A stretch of DNA of 64,000 nucleotides. Origin: Nymphaea colorata. Lineage: Eukaryota; Streptophyta; Magnoliopsida; Nymphaeales; Nymphaeaceae. Below are positions 35,430-47,705 of this stretch, in pieces; the stretch's first letter is position 1; every line of letters begins with the position of its first letter. The notes under the pieces are model-generated. The model made no database searches. It was not told where the DNA came from and saw nothing but the letters and a program-made list of their open reading frames with translations. The position numbers and the translations under genes are program-made. The stretch is from the NCBI RefSeq assembly GCF_008831285.2, contig NC_045151.1:1545544-1609543 (forward strand), in the 5' to 3' direction.

Positions 35430-37545
35430 TACAAAAATATAAACCAAATTATTTTTTTAAGAGTCTCAAATACCCTCAAAGAAGACAAAGAGCTCTATTT
35501 TAAAAAACCAATTTGTTTGCATATTTCACACATTCTCTCTCTCACACACTCTCTCTCTCTCTTCTCCTTTAAAGGGTATTTCAACCTCTTCAAAAAATAG
35601 TTATAACTTGATCTGTATTGCCTGATCTCAATGAAATTAACAACCTCATATGATTCCCATCAAAGTTTGGTATATAGGGGCTACCCATTACCTTCTTTTT
35701 CATTATTTAATGATGCGCAAATATGTCATTAAAAATGTGTCTTCCAATGCATTGTAGTTTCTTCAATAAATAAATACTGACATTCTTGTTGCTGGTGCTT
35801 TGTTTCAGATCAGTAAAGGTTCTATTGATATTTCTTATTTTTGCTGCTGTTTCCGTTACGTCAGTAAATGTGACTGTACCACTTTTAGTGGTGTTCCAAC
35901 GGGATGTAACCTAACAGATGTATATAATATAGTTATATTTGAAGTGAATATGACCAACACTACATGGTATAAAAAGTGTCAATAAAATTACTCCATTCAC
36001 TGACACAATAGAAGGGCATTGAAACTATAGAATCAAAGGTGATTACCGACACAACTTCAGAGATATAAAAAATACTTTATGCTACATGTAGCATTAGTGT
36101 TTCATTTAAGGTTGTTTAGCAGGTAGAACACTTTGTGAGTGTTCCATGAATCTACCCAAAACATCTGGGTTGATTCATGAAATATTTATTCATGAACCTA
36201 CTCCACCTTTTAGGACATATTTAGGATGTGTTGGATCATATATCTAAAATCATGAAATTTCAGAATCAACATTGTTCATTTTTTTAAGAAATTAAAATTA
36301 TTACACAAACAAGGTGTTTTATTTATGAAATTAGGAAACTGAAACATGGAATTTTGATGCCACTTCAGTTTGAGAAGGAACTATGGTTTGAAATTCTGTT
36401 ATGGAATTTTCATTCTTGAATCAGAATTTCAAACCATTAAATGACTCATAGAACATTGACATAGTATTCCTTACATTTCCAAACAATAGTTAGTGTTGCA
36501 TCCTTCGCATTAGTAAAGGATGTGAAAAATCTTGTATTACTACTACTAATGTTCCTTTAGCTCTTTACTAATATAGGTCTTTTTCCTTGTCAATAATAGG
36601 TGGCATAGCTTTCACTGACACTTTTTTAGCCGCTAGTTGCGTTAGTAAAATTCTCACGGATGCTTCTCCACCCTTTACTGAAGTTTTCCCACGCAAGTGA
36701 AGAGAGTCGTGCAAAATATAATAATCTGTACACTTTTTATGGTTTTATGCAAAGATCTGCTAATCTGCAAACAATTTTTTTCTAGTTTGTAATTCTTTTT
36801 CGGCCATTTAGAGTCTAGACTGTGTAAATACGGAAGCTGCTTTCAGTGGTATCTTATTGTATTGCTAATGTGTTAAGGTAACTAAAAGGCCCGAAGAACA
36901 CACAAGAACTTCACAACATATGCATGTCCAAGTTACACGTCAGTTCATTATCAACAGTAATTCACATTAACTATATTTGCAAATGCGATAAACCAAAGGT
37001 CTACATAACGTTCCTCTGATATTTTCATAATGTATATATTCATGTAGTTTTTCCTGTTTTGCTTCAGCGTCTATAGATTTTCTGATTGTTTTCCTTGTTC
37101 AGAAAATTTCCAGAAATTGTTTTTAGACTGTCTTGACACGTGCTGCTCACTTATCTTTTCTGATAGAAGGTAGATGGAGAGTCCCCATGGAGGTCGTGGA
37201 GGAAGCTGCAAAAAGTTTATCAAATTTCATATGTTGGTAAAGTTGGCAGCTACATTTTATATAACTGCGAGTTTTTTTTTCCCACTGTAAGTCCTGCAGT
37301 TTCTGACAAAAGAAGCTAATTCCAAGCGACAGTTGGCAGCGGCATTCACCAACATCTTGCAGCACTGGGAATAACTAGAAGAAAATGATGCAAAAAAATA
37401 GCAATAAACCAATGCAATGCAAGAATTGCTCCTCAAGCATCAGCTTAGTTAAAACCCTGATTAATCTGACTAGTTTGTGTTGTCAAACCAGCAATGAGTT
37501 AGTTAGAGTAGTCTACTAGCCAGCAGACTAATCTCTGACCTTATG

Positions 37546-37607
<62 letters not shown>

Positions 37608-37620
37608 TTATTTATTTATA
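37546..37620. repeat. (TA)n then (TTTA)n microsatellite
   Basis: About 29 TA units followed by four TTTA units. Confidence 0.95.
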
Positions 37621-37628
37621 CAGGTCAT

Positions 37629-37750
37629 TGGTTGCCACAGACAGTGGGAACCAACGTATCTGACATATTATCAAACATTCCTGATATATATCTAGAAGAT
37701 GTCGGTTCCCACAAACAGTGGGAACCAACATATCTCATGTATCATATATC
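37629..37750. repeat. Degenerate tandem repeat with a GGTTCCCAC hairpin
   Basis: Two units of about 75 bp share CAGTGGGAACCAAC. In the second, GGTTCCCAC (37704-37712) and GTGGGAACC (37718-37726) form a perfect 9-bp stem with a 5-nt loop. Confidence 0.6.
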
Positions 37751-37890
37751 GAAAAGCCCCAACCAATATTCCTCTCTCTTCAGTCCAAATCGTATGCCCT
37801 GCATCCTCATCCATTTCTCTCTCCCTCTCACTCGCCAAAAGCATCCCATAGAGTCCTCTCCCCCAGCCCCAACCTTTCTCTCTCTTCGTT

Positions 37891-38063
37891 CAAAATATGA
37901 GTGCTTATAATCAATAGACTTGAGATGAAGATGAATAAAGTTCAGTTCAGTTCATTTTTCATAATTGTTCTAATTTTATTAATTTGTTCGATTGAAGGCA
38001 AAGAAAGCAAAGAAATTCAAAATATGAGTGCTTATAATCAATAGACTTAAGAGGAAGATGAAT
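37891..38063. repeat. Direct repeat of about 46 bp, 127 bp apart
   Basis: CAAAATATGAGTGCTTATAA at 37891 and again at 38018, continuing with ATCAATAGACTT and a near-identical GA(T/G)GAAGATGAAT. An imperfect local duplication. Confidence 0.8.
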
Positions 38064-38385
38064 CTATCAAGGCGCATATGGATGATTCAAATGAAGATGA
38101 ATTGTTCATTTCTAACGAAGACAACATTGATTCAAAACATAATTAAACAATTACGAGCTTCAATAAGCATTTAAACTTCAACTTCATTAAAAACTTATTA
38201 TCTGCATTAAGGAGACACTTTCTTGTCATCTTTATTAGATATGCAGATAGTAGCGCTACTTCACTTTCACTTTCATCTAGTTGTTCTCAAATTAAATTAC
38301 ATTACATTTTATGTATGTCATTTTTCTAAATGTGATTTTTCCTTCTTTGCTTGCTCATTAACTAATTACCTAACTATTATCTCGA

Positions 38386-40803
38386 AGGGTTGTAGTGCAC
38401 TGAGCAACAAAGTGGTCCTCCTCTTTAAAGAATTTGAGTTCAAATCCTAAGATGGTCACTGTCACGTCTCAATAGACTATTCTTCTATACTATAATAGGT
38501 TCAAAAGCAATGAATCCTAGGGAAGGTACCCATAGAGGTGCTAGTGGCCTCACTTTGAGGTGGAAAAAACCATTCACTCTTATAGAAAAAAAATAATTGC
38601 GTAATTATTAGTCATTTGTTCTTTTTAAAATTTCTATTAATATTCCATATTAATCTTATTCATTTGATTTAAAGTTCACTTTTCAATATCTTGAACTTTA
38701 CGCCTCATGATAGGTTCAACGTCATTAGACTCATTACCTCTAACAGTATTGGTTTCCTTCATTCACAAAAACTTACCCGAAACATGGATAAGGTAACAGG
38801 TGCAACGTAGCAAATTAAATCAAAGAAATAAGAAAATGAAAGAGCAGGAGCCCGCCGGCTAGTGGAAGACACCAAAGGACCCACTCATTAAATGCTTGGA
38901 CCTAATGAGTTGCCCGTTTTTATGTTGTGTTAACTAATCGATTTCTAGAGCAAGTTGAAAGTAGAAAAGCTACTAAGTGTAGATTTTGTCAATTGTTGTA
39001 CTATAAACAATACACTAGATGGCTTGTTTGCTGGGTGAATGGAGGAGATATGCAGCCTGGCTCAAGACTGGAGCCCCCACTTAACCTCTCGTCCACACGG
39101 TCTTCTTTCAGTGTGTCGAAGTACTAGCCCCACCTGCTTCTAACTTACACATCTGTGACATCCTTTTTGCAACAGAGAATTAATATTTCATGGATTCACA
39201 ATGAAAACTAGCCGCCTACCAACGTCCACCCAAATGGCTTGCTTTCACTTGGGCAATCATAAACAAGTAAATAAAAAGCACTATCAGTTGCGTTAAAACT
39301 ATGTACATAGTTCATGTTACTAGAACTTGGTCAAGAAGTGATCACTTGATTTAAAATTGTCTTGAACCAGGGCCCCCTTTTTTTAGACCGTAGGTGGAGC
39401 AGGTCAAGTTAATGGGTAGCTAAAAAATCTGTTATCAGTTCGATTCCCATAAGCGTTAGGCCTCTGAGAACAAGTTGGCTACCTTATCTTCTCTCAAGAA
39501 GTTTTTTGCGTTAAGTTGAAAAGTAACCTAGGGTTCAAAGGGCAGGAGACGTTAATTTTTGTGCTAAAACACAAACCAAAAGAAACACATTTATTTTGAG
39601 GGTTATAGTGCACTGAGCAACAAGGTGGTCCACCTTATTAAGGAATTTGAGTTCAAATGTTAAGATGGTCGCTGTCACATTTGAATAGACTAGACTATTC
39701 TTCTAGACCGTAATAGGTTCAAAAGCAATGAATCCTAGGGATGGTATGCATAGGAAGTGCTAGTGACCTCACTTTGAGGTGGAAAAAAACCATTCACTCT
39801 CATAGAAAAAAAAAATTACCTAATTATTAGTCATTTGTTCTTTTATAAATTTTTGTTAATATTTTTCAATATCTTGAAGTTTACGTTTGGCCTCATGGTA
39901 GGTTCAACGTCATTACTTCTAACAGTATTGGTCTCCTTCATTTACAAAAACTTACTCGAAATATGGATAAGGTAATAGGTGTAACGTACACAAAGTGAAT
40001 CAAAAAAATAAGAAAATGAAAGAGAAGGAGCCGCCAGCTAGTGGAAGACACCAAAGGACCCACTCATTAAATGCTTGGACCCAATGAGATTCAGATTTTT
40101 ATTTTTGTTAACTAATCGATTTCTAGAGCAAATTGAAAATAGAAAAGCTACTAACTGTAGTTTTTGTCAATTGTTGTACTATAAACAATACACTGGATGG
40201 CTTGCTTGCTGGGTGAATGGAGGAGATCCGCCGCCTGAAACAAGACCGACGCCCCCACCTAACCTCTCGTCCACACGGTCTTCTTTCAGTGTGTCGGAGT
40301 ACTACCCACACCATGCTCCTAACTTACACGTCTGTGGCATCCATTTGACAACATAGAGAATTAAGACTCCACGAATTCAAAATAAAAACTAGCCGCCTAC
40401 CAGGCTCCACCCTTTCAGTTGAGTCAACACCTCCTCGAAGATACAAAAGATGGCTTGTTTTCACTTGGGCAATCATAAATAAGTTAATAAAAAGCACTAT
40501 CAGTTGCTTTAAAACTATGCACATAGTTACATGTTACATGTTACTAGAACTTGGTCAAGAAGTGATCACTTGATTTAAAATTGTCATGAACCACGGCCTT
40601 TTTTTTTTCAGACCGTAACTGGAGTAGGTAGCTAAAAAATCTGAAATCAGTTCGATTCCCATAAGCATTTGACCTCCCAGAACAAGTTGGCTACCTTATC
40701 TTCTCTCAAGAAGTTTTTTGCATTAGGCTGAAAAGTAACCTAGGGTTCAAAAGGGCAGGAGACGTCAATTTTTGTGCTAAAACACAATCCAAAAGAAACG
40801 CAT
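38386..40803. repeat. 1.2-kb tandem segmental duplication
   Basis: Copy 1 (about 38386-39591) and copy 2 (about 39598-40803) match nearly end to end, from AGGGTTGTAGTGCACTGAGC to CAGGAGACGT(T/C)AATTTTTGTG. Substitutions are scattered, with indels such as an extra GTTGAGTCAACACC-containing piece in copy 2. Both copies keep a similar short frame containing LTNRFLEQ and CQLLYYKQYT, which is simply shared by duplication. Both also carry a B-box-like AGTTCGATTCC (copy 1 at 39437-39447), suggesting a tRNA-derived SINE remnant inside the unit. Confidence 0.85.
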
Positions 40804-41391
40804 TCAACTTTCCAGGCATTGGGGTAGCACTTAATTTTGAGTTTTTTCTTTATAGTTTTACATGGAGGTGCAATTAAAGATGAGTCCAGTACGTGTGCTT
40901 ATAGGATTTAACCAGAGCTCCTTTCTATAGAGAAAAGTCCAACGAGTGCTCCATCCACTTGGGTAACGGGGTTGGAGTTGTGGGCCTATGACCCTTTTTA
41001 GTTGGAAAGGTCAACAGTTGAACAAGAAAGCGGAGATGCTCTTGGTACAACCGGTGTCCACCTAACGCCAACTCGACTTGAAGCCTTTTCTGTTTCACAC
41101 ACTTCCCTATCAGAACAGGTCATTCTGAGATCAGGTAACGAAGCTTCTTGGAAACGGGTGTAACAGACAAACTGGGCAACAAGGCAGGCCGTGAGCCTCA
41201 TCACTTTGCAGGAAAATAAAATTTTCCTATGTCACGCCATGCATTTTCATGGGAAAGAGTCATTCTTTCAACAAGATTATATCTTGTGGAAGATATTTTA
41301 GTTTCCCATTTACTGAACTTGAATTTAATCTATCTCAATAATCTGCCAATGACTCACATCATGTAAGCAATGAGAAACTGTTCTGTAAAAA

Positions 41392-41705
41392 GGGTAGCAC
41401 GGGAACCAAGTTGAGCTCGAGCTCCACTTTCACTTGACTATACAGCATCGAGATTGAGCTTGACTCGCTAACTCATATTATTTAGCATGTTTCGTTTCTT
41501 TTAACTCATCAACTTGTTTAACTAATTCAACTGTGAAAAACTGGCTTTATATAGTTTAGCAGAGCAGAGTTTAAGCAAGTCGATCAGTTCTTACAATTCG
41601 AATTAGACTCGTTTAACATTTAGATACAAATTTAAACTTGGCTCAACTAGTTTTTTCAGCAAGTTTGAGTCGAGCTCGAGTTGGATCGACTCATTGTGCA
41701 GCTCT
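41392..41705. mobile_element. GAGCTCGAG-family element, shorter copy
   Basis: It begins GGTAGCACGGGAACCAAGTT-GAGCTCGAGC and ends TTGGATCGACTCATTGTGCAGCTC. The GAGCTCGAG ends and ACTCGTTTAA interior match the fuller copy at 61669-62097. Confidence 0.55.
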
Positions 41706-41834
41706 ATTTGTAAATTTTGTTTGAAAAAATTGAAGTAGATTCACGAAACACTATAACATTATCTTTAATGAATCTACCACAATCTGTAAAGCAAATTCAT
41801 AAAACAGTTCGTTACTGTTCCCACTGCCTAATAA

Positions 41835-41972
41835 TCCTTGTTCATGAAAGAGCTTGCATAGATAACTAGACCAGAAAAAATCCTTGTTTATGAAACAGCT
41901 TGCATAGATAACTAGACCAGAAAAAATCCTTGTTCATAAAACAGCTTGCATAGATAACTAGACCAGAAAAAA
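41835..41972. repeat. Three tandem copies of a 46-bp unit
   Basis: Copies at 41835-41880, 41881-41926 and 41927-41972 start TCCTTGTTCATGAAA and differ by only a few bases. A partial ACTAGACCAGAA follows. Confidence 0.95.
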
Positions 41973-42939
41973 CTAGACCAGAACAAAGAATCTGCACCCT
42001 TATCCTCATATGCATTTTACTGGGATGAACACGATAATTAATCCCAACACCCCAGTGAGACCCCAAGGTCTCCCTTTCCCTTTGCCTCGAAATTATACAG
42101 TTGTATCGATACAGGAGTGACATCTTCACAACTTGTACATATGGAACCACTAACTTTTTGATAGAATATAGTCCCTACAACTTGCACTTCACTCGATCGG
42201 AAGAAATATCACTCTAAAGACTGAAGTGCTTTTATGAGTACCGAGAAAGCAGGAACTAAAGCTGGGCTTTTTTTGACGATGGGAAAAAGTCAGGGTAGTC
42301 ATACTTTGACGTTCCACCTGAATTTGAAAATTCAAAGATCAGCAGGATGAAAATGATATTGCTGTTAAAAAAATGATCTAAAGGTTCAAAACGTTCACTA
42401 GCCAGTCCATTTGTGCATTTCAATTTATTCACGAAAACAATAAATTTAAAAGCGATAATGTCACTTGAAGGCCTGGATTTTGGTTATAACCTGAAAAAGG
42501 TGTTTCATCTCATGATTTTACTCAGTTGTATCAAACTAACCGAGTTTCCAACTTAGTAAAGGAAACAGATCTAACAATTTCAGAATCGTAAAGCTGATCA
42601 TTTTTTGTGATAATGGTAAAAAAAGTCCTTCCTCTGCCCAAAAATTTCTTAAAGAGCAAGGGAATAATTTTATGCAAGTGTAGATTAGTGGGTACCCATT
42701 TCGAATCTAAACCCATTTTCCTCATATCAAATGTATATGTAAAAGAATGGGAGTCAACTTATCATATTTTTTTCAACCAAAACTTTGCATAAAGCATATA
42801 AGCATCTTTCTAATTACATTGCCTCTGAAACTATTGTAATAAAAAGTTCAAAGGTCCAAAAAATTTCTTTAATTTCAATAATGGAAAAAATCAAGTTACA
42901 ATAATCAAACTGTACACTCGCTTTCTTCTCTAACCAAAT

Positions 42940-43110
42940 GATGGGTAGCACAATGGGTTGATCGATGTGTAAACTCACAACATTAGTTTGATTCCAATGA
43001 GCACTATTCTGATGGTATTGAGGAGTGTTGACATGCCTTCTTCCCCTCTCTTCACTGTGATATATATAATGGATACTGTGATATATATAATGGATATGTG
43101 TACTATCAAG
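42940..43110 (+). mobile_element. Candidate tRNA-derived SINE
   Basis: The A-box TAGCACAATGG (42946-42956) matches TRGYNNARNGG at all positions. The B-box AGTTTGATTCC (42985-42995) matches 9 of 11. Spacing of 28 bp is normal. A 21-bp tandem duplication (near 43057-43098) marks the 3' part. A related 5' fragment occurs near 44960. Confidence 0.55.
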
Positions 43111-44000
43111 TACTATGCGTGATATTAAAGTGGATTGGTAGTACATCTGGTGAAGTCGTTCATGCATCCTAAAAGTTTTTTTAGTTTTTATTAAGAAGAA
43201 TGAGTTTACTTTGAAGAACATGTCATTGTTGGATATGCCTTTAAACATTATTCAAATTCCATGGATGTCACAGCTCCTTGCACGAGCAGAAAAATATACA
43301 TTAACTTTGGGGTCGAAAAGAGGAGAAAGCTCAGATTTGATGAGGTTCGGCAATACGTCTACGTCCTCAGCGAAACCCTCCACTCACACAGGTTTCATCA
43401 ACAGCTCTCTCTTACTGAATTTACAATGTGAATGAGTGATCCTATTTAACAATTCACCACGACAGTTGCAAGAATTTCGGTTACAATCTTTACAACCTTC
43501 TTGTTTGTCTTCATCTTTATTACCCTGATATTCTGCACAATATTACTTTATTGCTTTATTTCTTTCACTCGTTGAGGATTTTAAGCTCCTTTCCTCCAAC
43601 ATAAGGCACACTCAACAGATTTTACTATGGTTTCTTGTAAGAGGGTTTAGGCCTGAAATTTCTGTGCCAAATTGCTCAAAAAAGTTTAGATGCGATCCTG
43701 TTGAATCAACTAGTCACACAAACAGTGATTTAGAAACGCAGCTCCGTGTGTGTGTGTGTATGTGAGAGAGATGATAGACGATTCCATTTCAAAACTAAGC
43801 AAGAACGAAGCTGATCATTGTTAGATCATGAACGGACAGATACAAAATAAAACCCGACAGTGCTTCACAGCAGCATCCATGCGAGACCTATCAATTCATT
43901 CACATCTGCAACTTGATAGTGTCAACGCATGGCACGGCTTGTGATAGCTAGGGGAGGAAAAAAGTTTTACAACCTGGTCTAGAGAGAAGATCAGCACAGT

Positions 44001-44627
44001 CTAGACGCGTCTGCGGTACCATAGATCACCACCACCATGGCTGCCTTCTTTCAACAAGGCTACTGACAACGAGTTACTGTCACGATTATTGCCAGAAAGA
44101 CTCGGTCTCTGCGCATCTAAGAAGCCACCAAACCTAGAAAGTGGTGAAGGAAGAAAGATGGACGGAGAAATTGGAGGCGGCGATGAAAGACTTGGTGACA
44201 TCGTGAGGTTAAACGCAGCAGCAGCACGATCTGTCACGGGATTCGTCCTGTTCAGGTCATGAACTCCATTACCATCTTCGATTTTTGCCCGTAAAGACAG
44301 CTCCTGACGACTGGCAGCCATGTCGGAAGTCGGACCACGATTCCCGTCAGGAGAGGAGGAAGTAGGGGAATGGCCGGTGAGCCGCTGAACCAAGGGCATG
44401 AACTCACTTGGGCTGACATGGATTACCTCTGGCGAAACGGCATAGACTATGATAGGAGCCCGCCGGCGAGCAGCCGCCTCCTTCTTCGACCTGTGTGAAT
44501 CTTTGCCGACTTTCACAGGCGTCGGCCGAAGGCCTTGTGGCTCTTTTCCATCAGGCGATTTTCCGGCCTGGAATTCTGATTCATTCTGAAGCATAATTCT
44601 TCGAAATATAAGCAACCAGGAGTTCAC
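44001..44627 (-). CDS. VQ-motif transcriptional regulator (MKS1/VQ8/VQ20-like), intronless
   Basis: VQ proteins bind WRKY factors, and some are MAP-kinase substrates, tuning defence and development in the nucleus. Counting from the first Met (208 aa), the motif FMPLVQRLTG lies at 76-85 and fits FxxxVQxLTG. Upstream is LRPTPVKVGKDSHRSKK (33-49), the N-terminal box typical of the MKS1/VQ8/VQ20 group, then a basic Lys/Arg run (49-56) that may act as a nuclear signal. Ser-Pro sites (SPEV, SPSE, SPSL, SPPP, SPSI, SPLS) are candidate MAPK sites. There is no intron, as usual for VQ genes. The second Met (residue 12, codon at 44594) is the more likely start, because a TATA box at about 44663-44670 would place transcription start only a few bases before the first ATG; that gives 197 aa. 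Confidence 0.88.
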   Translation of the reverse strand: MNSWLLIFRRIMLQNESEFQAGKSPDGKEPQGLRPTPVKVGKDSHRSKKEAAARRRAPIIVYAVSPEVIHVSPSEFMPLVQRLTGHSPTSSSPDGNRGPTSDMAASRQELSLRAKIEDGNGVHDLNRTNPVTDRAAAAFNLTMSPSLSSPPPISPSIFLPSPLSRFGGFLDAQRPSLSGNNRDSNSLSVALLKEGSHGGGDLWYRRRV

Positions 44628-44661
44628 GAAAATGGAGATTTAGGGTCTGGTGGGGGCTTTC

Positions 44662-44670
44662 CTATATATA
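44662..44670 (-). promoter_or_regulatory. TATA box of the VQ gene
   Basis: TATATATAG on the minus strand, about 35 bp upstream of the first in-frame ATG and about 70 bp upstream of the second. TATA spacing favours translation from the second ATG at 44594. Confidence 0.6.
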
Positions 44671-44687
44671 GATCTGCTCCTCAGACT

Positions 44688-44693
44688 AGTCAA
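44688..44693 (-). promoter_or_regulatory. W-box (TTGACT) upstream of the VQ gene
   Basis: TTGACT reads on the minus strand about 20 bp upstream of the TATA box. W-boxes bind WRKY factors, the usual partners of VQ proteins, so WRKY feedback control is plausible. A 6-base match alone is weak. Confidence 0.4.
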
Positions 44694-44954
44694 CGTTTAC
44701 TTTTCTTGAAAGAACTACGGCTCCCTCTTTACTGTTGCTTAATTTTCACTATAATTGCCAGCCAACAACTTTTCTCAATCACGATAATTTTTGAAGAAAG
44801 CACAATGACTTCGTGAATCAAATGTATGCTTTTAAATTGATTGATTCTTTTTTTTCAACAACACACTCAATTTTGAAGGAATATTCTTAATTTAAAGAAG
44901 TGAATACAGTTTTTCTACGTAAAAAAATGTTTTTTTAATCTTTTTCCCTTTCTT

Positions 44955-45000
44955 TGGGAGGAGTTGGTGCAATGGGTTGATCATTGGCAGCGACGAAAAC
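44955..45000 (+). mobile_element. 5' fragment of the same SINE family
   Basis: TGGTGCAATGGGTTGATC (from 44965) parallels TAGCACAATGGGTTGATC of the copy at 42940; the A-box is perfect. No B-box follows, so this is a truncated copy. Confidence 0.4.
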
Positions 45001-47505
45001 AAAGAAATAACGCAAGCTAAAGTAATACAAATATATAATCTTCCGTGTTGAAGGGTAGATTATTGGTCTTAGCGTGTATTTGATAGCCTTTGATATCAGA
45101 GCCGACGTTAATTAAAAAAACTCTTTGTAACCCACAGAGTAAATAATAAAACATTGCTCGGAAGAAAAATGATGATTTAAGATCCTGGTTATTTGGCCAA
45201 ATCTTTGGATTTAAGGTCCGATTTTGGGGGGACGGAATTTGAACTCAATCCTAAGGTATAAAATTCTTAACAAACTGTTTGACACCCATAACATATTGTT
45301 ACTATCCAATAATCCTGCTCCAAAATCATCGAACACTATGTTATAATGTTTCATGAATCTATCGATAGACATGGGACAGGTTACCTTTTGGTTTTGGTAT
45401 TTTTCATTTTTTTAAAGGTAAAATTGTCATTTGGATTTTTGTACACATTTTGGACCCATTTGATGGCCTGAAATGAGAAAATAAATTTAAAAATTTTAAA
45501 TTTGATCCCTATTTATCAAACAAGAAACTGAAAAAAAAAAAAAGACTATTGAGGAAAGTTTTGAAATGATGTTTTTGACAATTTGGTCCCATCCCAAAGA
45601 GTGGGACAAGAAACTGTGGACCAAAAAATGGGCATTGGGGTTGAAAAGAGAGTTGGTGGAATTGTGGTTTACATGATAAAGAACTAAAAAAAAAAGAAGA
45701 TGAAGAAGAAGAAAAACTAAATGTTGTTTTCATCAATTCTATCCCATCCTACACAAAAGATGTTTTTATCATAATCACAGAAAATGCATTTCTTTCAAAA
45801 AAAAAGTGAAAAAACCTGATAAATTAAATGACCGTTTAAAACTTAAAAAAACATGTTTTTTGAAAAAAACATTAAAAATAAAAAAAAAACATTTTTAACA
45901 TGTTTTTATGCCTTTTTTCACCTTTTCAGTTTTTTAATGCCAAACAATTTTTTTTTTCATTTTCCATTTTTTACTTATCTTTGATATTTGTGTTATTAGT
46001 TTCTCACCTATTTTATTTTTCTTATTTTTAGTTTTTTAATTTTTTTTAAAAATTTACCATATTTTTTCTATTTTTTCGTTTTTTTTAAGCTTCTTGTATT
46101 ATACTTAAGGAAAACCTCGCCGTTTAAAACTCCAAAAAGTTATTTGTGGCTATAGTTTATATGAACCTTCTTCATCCTCAGTAAAAATGAAAAGGGCAGC
46201 AGATTTCACCTTGTATAATTCCTAGAAACATATTTTCAGAAACTTAATTTCAATTCAAGATTCTCAAAACATCAAACCATACCTTATGGGTTAGTCTTTC
46301 TATTCCTTTTTTTTTTTTTTTTTTGGTTCAATCCAATGGGCCATCGGATTGAATCTGCTTTATTTTTGTGCCGCTCAAAGTTTAACTAAGTCTTACATCT
46401 AGTGTGAAATTGACATGCATGATTCTCAGCATGCTATGGTTCGAAGCACTGATGCTGACTAAGAAGCATAGCGTATCTAGAGGGATCAGAGGCATCCTAA
46501 ACATCACACATCACATTCTGAGTTCAATTTTTGATGAGCGCTTCAATTTTCATGAGCGCTATAAAAATGAGGTAGATGTGATGTATTAGTTGACGTACAT
46601 TGTCACATCAAAGCATGCACAAGGGAAAAATGAATTGGGCAGCAAATTTTTCCACGGACCATCCGATTGAGTCCAACCCAATGAGCCATCCGATTGAATG
46701 TACCAGCATCAAATTGACATGGGCTTTTAAATTTTTTTAGAATATCCATATTAATAAAATTAACAAGCTCGAATAAGTTGACTTGCAATGTCACACCAAG
46801 GTACTGGCGTAGCTAGCCCTCGACCTTAGGACTGTTTGATGCATTGGAAATATGGAGTTGAAAATAAGTTTTAAGAAACTTACATTAAGAATTGAAGAAA
46901 TGAAAACAAAATCTAGATTTCCAAAACTTCTTTGTTTTTCGTAGACTTAGTTTCATGTTCTAAGAAATAAATTTCTTGGTTTGATAAGAATGAAAGATGA
47001 AAAAAGAGAATCGCTGGATTAAAGACTGCTTTAAGAGAGCCCAACGGCTACTTTTTTATCCCAATTTTTATGGGCAAGAAAAATTTTTAAATATTTGAAT
47101 TTTATTTCTAGTGCTACAAGAAATATCATGCCCGTCAAATGGACCCTTAAGGCTAGGGGAAAGGAGGAGCGCTTCGGCTGTTTCTTGGGCCATGACCCAT
47201 GCCCCTCAGTTGCTCGGATAGGATCTACTAGCTAGTTGAGCACTTATTAACTTAAGTCAAGTTTTTGATAATCGTAAGATGTACTTAAGTTTTTCAATAA
47301 ACGTGTTTATATTTTACAAAGTTTCAGATTTTTTTTTTTTGAATAATTGAGAATTTGGTCCCTATAAATTCCAACTTAAACATTAGAACAAGCTAGTTTA
47401 AGGCTTTTTTTTTTTTTTCAAGTTGGGTGCATAAACAAATCAAGAAAAGACACATTAAAATTTGAATTTCAAAATGTAGTGCTGATTTTGCAGCTAGTGA
47501 AAGAT
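45001..47505. other. AT-rich intergenic DNA with homopolymer blocks
   Basis: Contains long poly-A and poly-T runs (for example 45530-45545, 45780-46090 and 46305-46325), with AAAACATG/CATGTTTT inverted pieces near 45850-45910. Direct repeats of an AATGGGCCATCGGATTGAAT-like sequence occur near 46335 and 46680. No gene supported. Confidence 0.5.
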
Positions 47506-47705
47506 TGCAATTAGGCAGCCTAGTGGGGCTTGAGTATAGTCTCAAGCTGGTGGCTGGTAAATGGTCAGTTTTTGGTTCGAGTAGTCCCTAACAAGTTATT
47601 ATTGCGAGTAGCATGAGTGCAATAATGTTCTTGTGCGTATGGAGGGAACTGTGTTCTCCAATTTAAGCACAGACTCGGCCTTATAGCAAAAGGGGCGAGA
47701 ATTTC
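47505..47705 (+). mobile_element. Candidate tRNA-derived SINE
   Basis: The A-box-like CAGCCTAGTGG (47516-47526, 10/11) is followed by a B-box-like GGTTCGAGTAG (47574-47584, 9/11), then about 120 bp ending near GGGGCGAGAATTTC. Its B-box form resembles that of the insertion in BSD2 intron 3. Ends approximate. Confidence 0.5.

Larger units (their letters stand above)
34382..38385. other. AT-rich intergenic DNA after the LTR-like segment
   Basis: Contains (TA)n tracts at 35376-35425 and 37546-37603, an element-like stretch with TGTTCCATGAATCTACC words at 36100-36495, and the small repeats listed separately. No gene seen. Confidence 0.5.

Noticed and set aside
38927-40356. Two similar short open frames (LTNRFLEQ...CQLLYYKQYT)
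   Set aside because: Their similarity is explained by the 1.2-kb tandem duplication; lengths differ and no known domain is present.
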